A stretch of 64,000 nucleotides of DNA from Serinus canaria (taxonomy: Eukaryota > Chordata > Aves > Passeriformes > Fringillidae): the NCBI RefSeq assembly GCF_022539315.1, contig NC_066319.1:26684093-26748092 (forward strand). The letters are read 5' to 3'. Below the pieces are notes generated by a model that worked only from the letters and a program-made list of their open reading frames with translations, was not told the origin of the DNA and made no database searches. A program made the position numbers and the translations under genes. This document shows, piece by piece, positions 59,481 through 64,000 of this stretch; position 1 is the first letter of the stretch; the number at the start of each line of letters is the position of its first letter.

Positions 59481-62400
59481 CATGGGCTGACAGGAATCTT
59501 ACATTTAAAAAGGTTCAGCAAGCAAATCTGCATTCCAGCATCATCATCCCTGCACTTCACTGCTCGCACAATTGCCAGGTGCTGGCAGACTGCTGGTACT
59601 GCACCTTGAGCAGCATACTGCCATTTATGAGTGGTGATTAGACTGAAATATGCAAAAACTGTTGGAGAGAACTATCAAAGTCCTAGAGAAGACTGTGATA
59701 ACAAAACTAGAACTTTTATTTTAAGGATAGTTGAAGTGTTGAGGAGGTGATTTCACAACTCTGGATGATTACTTTATGTCAGAGTTCAGTGAGGTGAGGA
59801 ATGTGAAGGTGGTTTTAATCACAGTGGTTTGCCCCTTAAAAATTTGCAGGGTTCCTGCTGTTTAGCCCTGTGTTGCTGAACCCACAGTCTGTACAGTCAT
59901 CTCTGCTGCCACAAGTTGCATGTGATTTGTAAGTTATTTCTTTGTGAAAGTGCAACATCTTGTCCAGCTGTCCTTAAGCCTTCAAAACAAATACTGTCAC
60001 TTCACATTACTGTTTGCTGAAGCCCCTCTCTTTCAAGGTTTTGTTCACAGTTCTCATCTTTTGAAATACATTAGCTGTAGTTAATGGTTGCAGAGAAGAG
60101 GGTGATGAAGAGGCAAAACCTTTGAGGATGAAGATTAGAAACAGACTCTTAAGTTGTCTGTGTTTACAGGTGACCAGAATAGCTTTAATAGAAGTGTTGG
60201 TGTTAAGCATCTTGTGTGATGCTATATAAAGATTTGATACAAGAAATTGGAATCCACGAGAAGGACTTGACAAAGATGACCCATATCGATTGTCATGGAC
60301 AAACTTGTGAGTAAGTAGGAGTGTGTAAATTCTGGAAGGTTTTCATAAACCTTAAAAAGTGAAACTCTAATGTGACTGTAGTTGTTTGAAAGGAGCAAAA
60401 AGCAGCAGCTGTGTAGGATCAGCGCTGAGTGTGATCTTAGAAACGTAATAGTTCACAAACTTCAGGAGAAGAACTTGGAATCATTGTATGCTATGAATTA
60501 TGCTCGTCCCTGCTAAACAGCCCAATGTATCAATTTCTGTTGCCTAAGGTTTAAGCTGGTCTGCTGCATTGTGTCTTTATTGTGGTCTGATACCATCACA
60601 TCCTTCCATAGCCTTGTTCCTTCATGGATGGTGGTATATGAGAGGAAAAACCATCCCAAGTTTCTAAAATATGGGCAATCTCTGCAATGGCGATACTTTT
60701 CAATGTTGTTTAGCCACAGTACAAAACCAAACCAAGCCCCAGACTTTGGTTAATGTGATTGTGCAAAGAATAAGTGCCAAAGAATTGGTGCCACTGATAC
60801 TTGATGTAGGTGTTCAACTATTCGCACAAGACCTTTGCAGGCTTCCGTGGTTAACTTTTTACTTATGCTGGCTTAGCAGATGTGTCTGAGGAAAGAATGG
60901 ATTTTTAGTGCATCAGTGAGAGATGACCACGTGTATTAATTTCTGTAATGAAGTCACACAGGTATCACAAGTTTGTGTGAGAAGGCAAAATGCAGTCTGC
61001 TTGGCTGGAGGTGAACAAAAAAAATAATATCTCCTAGTGTTCTGAATCTAGAAATAATGTTCCAGATACTTTATGGGTTCCAAGGTACTATGTTAGATCA
61101 AAAGGGCATTCTCAAGCTTATTTATAAATCAAACCTCTGAAGACTTACCTTTGCTGCAGTATTTTCATCTAACAAATATACTTGTCTATGCATCATCATA
61201 CTGTAATCAACTGCAATCAGTTTGGCAATTGCTTAGGTAATCCTTGTTGGAAGGAATATATCAATAGAAAGGGGTTCCTGTTTTAATCCTAATAACACAA
61301 GCTGGAATGCGTGTTGTCTGCTGGATTGTTATTTGAAGTGGATGCCAGAAATTCTTATGATAAAATCAGAGATAATCATTATGCCAGTTTAAGGAGGCAC
61401 CAGATCTGCCCCAGAAGTTCAAAGGAAACAAAATCTGGAAAATGTGATCCAAGATGAGACTGTATGTTGGCCCTGGAATACCTCTCACGCCAAATATGAG
61501 TACCCAAATTCTAAAAGCTTTTCTGCCTGTGTGACCTTAGTTTTATTTCTTGTCTGTGAAATTGATCTTATAATTTTGAGATGCTCTTGGCAGGGAATTG
61601 GTAAGAAAAATATTTATACAGTTGCAGCTGTGTGGTTCTTCCTCATGTACATACTGATTCCAGATGTCTAGATTCAAGCAGGAATTAAATGGAGTTGACT
61701 TTCTTTCTAAAAGAGATGGTAGTCACGTCCTTGATGTGTACAGTAGCACGACTGCAGTGTAGTTTGTTGAAGATCTTAAAGTGACAGTAAGTGTTTAAAC
61801 AGAGTTGTTTTTCATTTTAAATAGAGGTAGTTATGGCACAGTGTAATATGAGAACCCACACCATTACAGGCAGGTAAGCAATCCAGGACTTCATGTAAAT
61901 CTTTTGATAGACTTTGCTCAATCTGAAATTGGACTTCAAAACTAACTTTTGCAATTAAAGGTTGGTCAGTGCAATTGAAGCTGAACAGTTAAAATACAGG
62001 GAAGACAAAACAATTCCATAACAACTCTTTGAAGAAGGGATGTATTTTTCCTGTGAGTTTGTACAAAGCCCAAGTAGCAGCTCATAATGTAGCGACCCTT
62101 TCTAAAATAAATATGTTTATGAATCTTTTCCATGTACTGACATATTTCTTTAGTATTTGAAAAGGCATTTGTGAATTTAGCAGTACTTCTAGTTCCTGAG
62201 AAATGGAGGTCTCAATCTTAGTTTCCTTTGTAGAAAATGGTGTGTATACACTGGACAGAATGTGACTAGAGCCTATAAATTGTAACATCCAGTTTATTCG
62301 GTCTGGATTGTGTGATTTGCTTTGTCACTGTTTTAAAGAGCACACTATGAAAGTGAGCTTCACTGTTTGGTTTTAGGTTTTAATATATGAAAGCTCACAT

Positions 62401-63271
62401 TTGATTCTGTGACTTGGCTTTGTGTTTTGCTGTGTGTTGCTTGCACAGTTCTCTTTGCTATTTGATAAAATTACATTCTCTCTCAAAAAAATTCTTAGCT
62501 GTTAACCTGATGTTAAAAAATGAGGTAATGCATTTTATGTAAGGTATGAAAAGCTTGAGCTGGAAGAAATACTAAGTGTTTGAGATCTCATCTGCCAGGT
62601 TTATTTTCTTCCACATCTCAGTTTCAAGTGCAGGTATCTGGAGATGCAAACTAATTCCTGACACTTAGCAATTGAACTAAATATGAGAGCAGGCTTGTCC
62701 AACTGTTTCACTCCAGTAAACATTGTTAGGGTTTATAACACTAACCTGAATTAAGCTTTTGTCTGATTTCTGGTAGACATTTTACTATAAAAAGGTTGAA
62801 ATAATGTTGCTTGTTTGCTTAATGCCCTCCACTTGCATAAACTTAAAGAAAAATACAGAGATCACTGTTCATCTTGGGAGAACAGGTAGCTAAATAGAAA
62901 GGTGTGATAATAAAAACTCAATGAAACCACATTTAAAGTAGTCATTTGAGTAATCTGGGCCAGTTTTTTTTGTTAATTTTGTGCTTGAGAAAATAGGACC
63001 TATTGACCAGTAAAAAGCAGTAATTTTACTTAGGAGGGAAATAGGTACAATATTACCAGTTTATTTAGGAGCCCGGCAGTTTATTATTGACCTAAACAGC
63101 TTGTTTTGTAAGAACTTGGTGCCAGTTCTAAGAAATATTGAAAAAGGACCTGATTAAAATACTTGTTGACCTTGTTCTTTATGTCATGGGCATCTCCTCA
63201 CAGGTTTGGGAATGCAGTCCTAAAAAAGGAAACAGAAAAAAACCCCAAAGCAGTAAAACATCCCATTTTTT

Positions 63272-63344
63272 TTCCTAAATAGCTGCATGTATTTTGCTTA
63301 GTGAACAATGTTCACTAAGTAAAGTACATGCAGCTATTTAGGAA
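63272..63344. repeat. 73-bp near-perfect hairpin, 36-bp arms
   Basis: The arm at 63272-63307 (containing cctaaatagctgcatgta) is reverse-complementary to 63309-63344 except at two positions, both of which would be G-U pairs in RNA. A single base separates the arms. Confidence 0.9.
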
Positions 63345-64000
63345 GACTTAGACTTGGACAATGTTCACATAAATTCCAATTATCTATATTGGAAGAAATA
63401 GCAAATAATTAATAGCAGTTTTGTTCTGCTAAACCGGTTTCAGGAAACATGTAACTTCAAAAGAGAATGGATGTAACAATAAAAACTTTCACACAAGACT
63501 ATCACACAGGGAGCTTCACAAATACATTGTTCCTAGTTCCCTGCAGCTGCCAAGTGGACATGTTCCTTAGTATTTATGGCATGGATGAAACTTGGTTAGA
63601 AAAGCCTCTGTATTCTTCAACAAGAAGTTTTTTGAAAGCCAAAATAAGTAACCAGCAAAAGTGTATTTATTGTCCTAATCTCCAAATTTGCATGCTTCTT
63701 ACTGCTTTCCTGACAGGATGTTTTGGTGGACAGCGTGTCCCTCCCTTAAGGTCAAGACAGGACAGGGAGTACATCTTCACCCTTTGGAGCTGGAGCCATT
63801 TTAAACAATGATGCACCTTTGATATGTGAATGTCTGCAAGAAGAGGGGCATTAGCTACAGCACTTCCTCATATTGTTTTGTACTCAGAAGCGCGTCACTA
63901 GGAAGGTCTCAAATCTTTACAAAGTCCACATTATAAACTGGACTGTGTGCAAAGCTATAATTTGTGAAAACTCAGTTTCTTGAGGACCTTTGTACTGATT

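Larger units (their letters stand above)
31138..64000 (+). other. NUMB: Probable NUMB intron 1 (runs past the window end)
   Basis: About 33 kb without a recognisable coding exon on either strand. After the CpG island it becomes AT-rich, with scattered homopolymers, CR1 fragments, one LTR and a large hairpin, all listed separately. A long first intron is typical for NUMB. Confidence 0.5.

Overview
The window is a piece of an avian (bird) nuclear genome. Three things point to this: multi-exon vertebrate genes with GT-AG introns and CpG-island promoters, copies of the CR1 non-LTR retrotransposon that dominates bird repeats, and an ERV-type LTR of a kind common in birds. Gene order matches the region of human chromosome 14q24.3 that holds ACOT genes, RIOX1 and the 5' end of NUMB, seen here in mirror orientation. 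No bacterial, plasmid or CRISPR-like system is present.

Layout. Positions 1.2-18.6 kb hold a minus-strand cluster of three type I acyl-CoA thioesterase (ACOT/BAAT family) genes. Each has three coding exons with conserved intron phases (1 then 0) and a 203-bp middle exon. I call them A (1240-6349), B (7505-12259) and C (14379-18596). Positions 18.6-22.2 kb are a repeat-bearing spacer with a CR1 tail, a perfect hairpin, an orphan copy of gene C's 3' UTR and a 41-bp tandem repeat. RIOX1 (NO66), an intronless JmjC oxygenase gene on the minus strand, follows at 22.2-24.0 kb. Positions 24.2-30.5 kb are a gene desert with a strong CTCF-like motif. A large CpG island at about 30.5-32.0 kb carries four CCAAT boxes, GC boxes and a non-coding first exon with a consensus donor, reading rightward; by synteny this is the NUMB promoter. 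The remaining ~33 kb looks like NUMB intron 1, with CR1 fragments, an LTR, homopolymer tracts and a near-perfect 73-bp hairpin, and no coding exon that I can recognise.

Genes together. The ACOT proteins hydrolyse acyl-CoAs to free fatty acid and CoA. Their predicted destinations differ: A has only a mitochondrial-type N-terminus; B has a mitochondrial-type N-terminus, a possible cytosolic internal start and a C-terminal SKL peroxisomal signal; C has B's N-terminus but no SKL.

Most notable observations: (1) gene A keeps an intact reading frame, but the catalytic serine is glycine while the aspartate and histidine remain; (2) coding exon 1 of B and C is the same 596-bp block with one mismatch, sharply bounded at the start codon and splice donor, although the rest of the two genes is strongly diverged; (3) gene C's 3' UTR has a partner copy with no gene attached, suggesting a lost fourth ACOT; (4) RIOX1 carries an in-frame coding minisatellite. 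All positions were read by eye; no alignment or database search was run.
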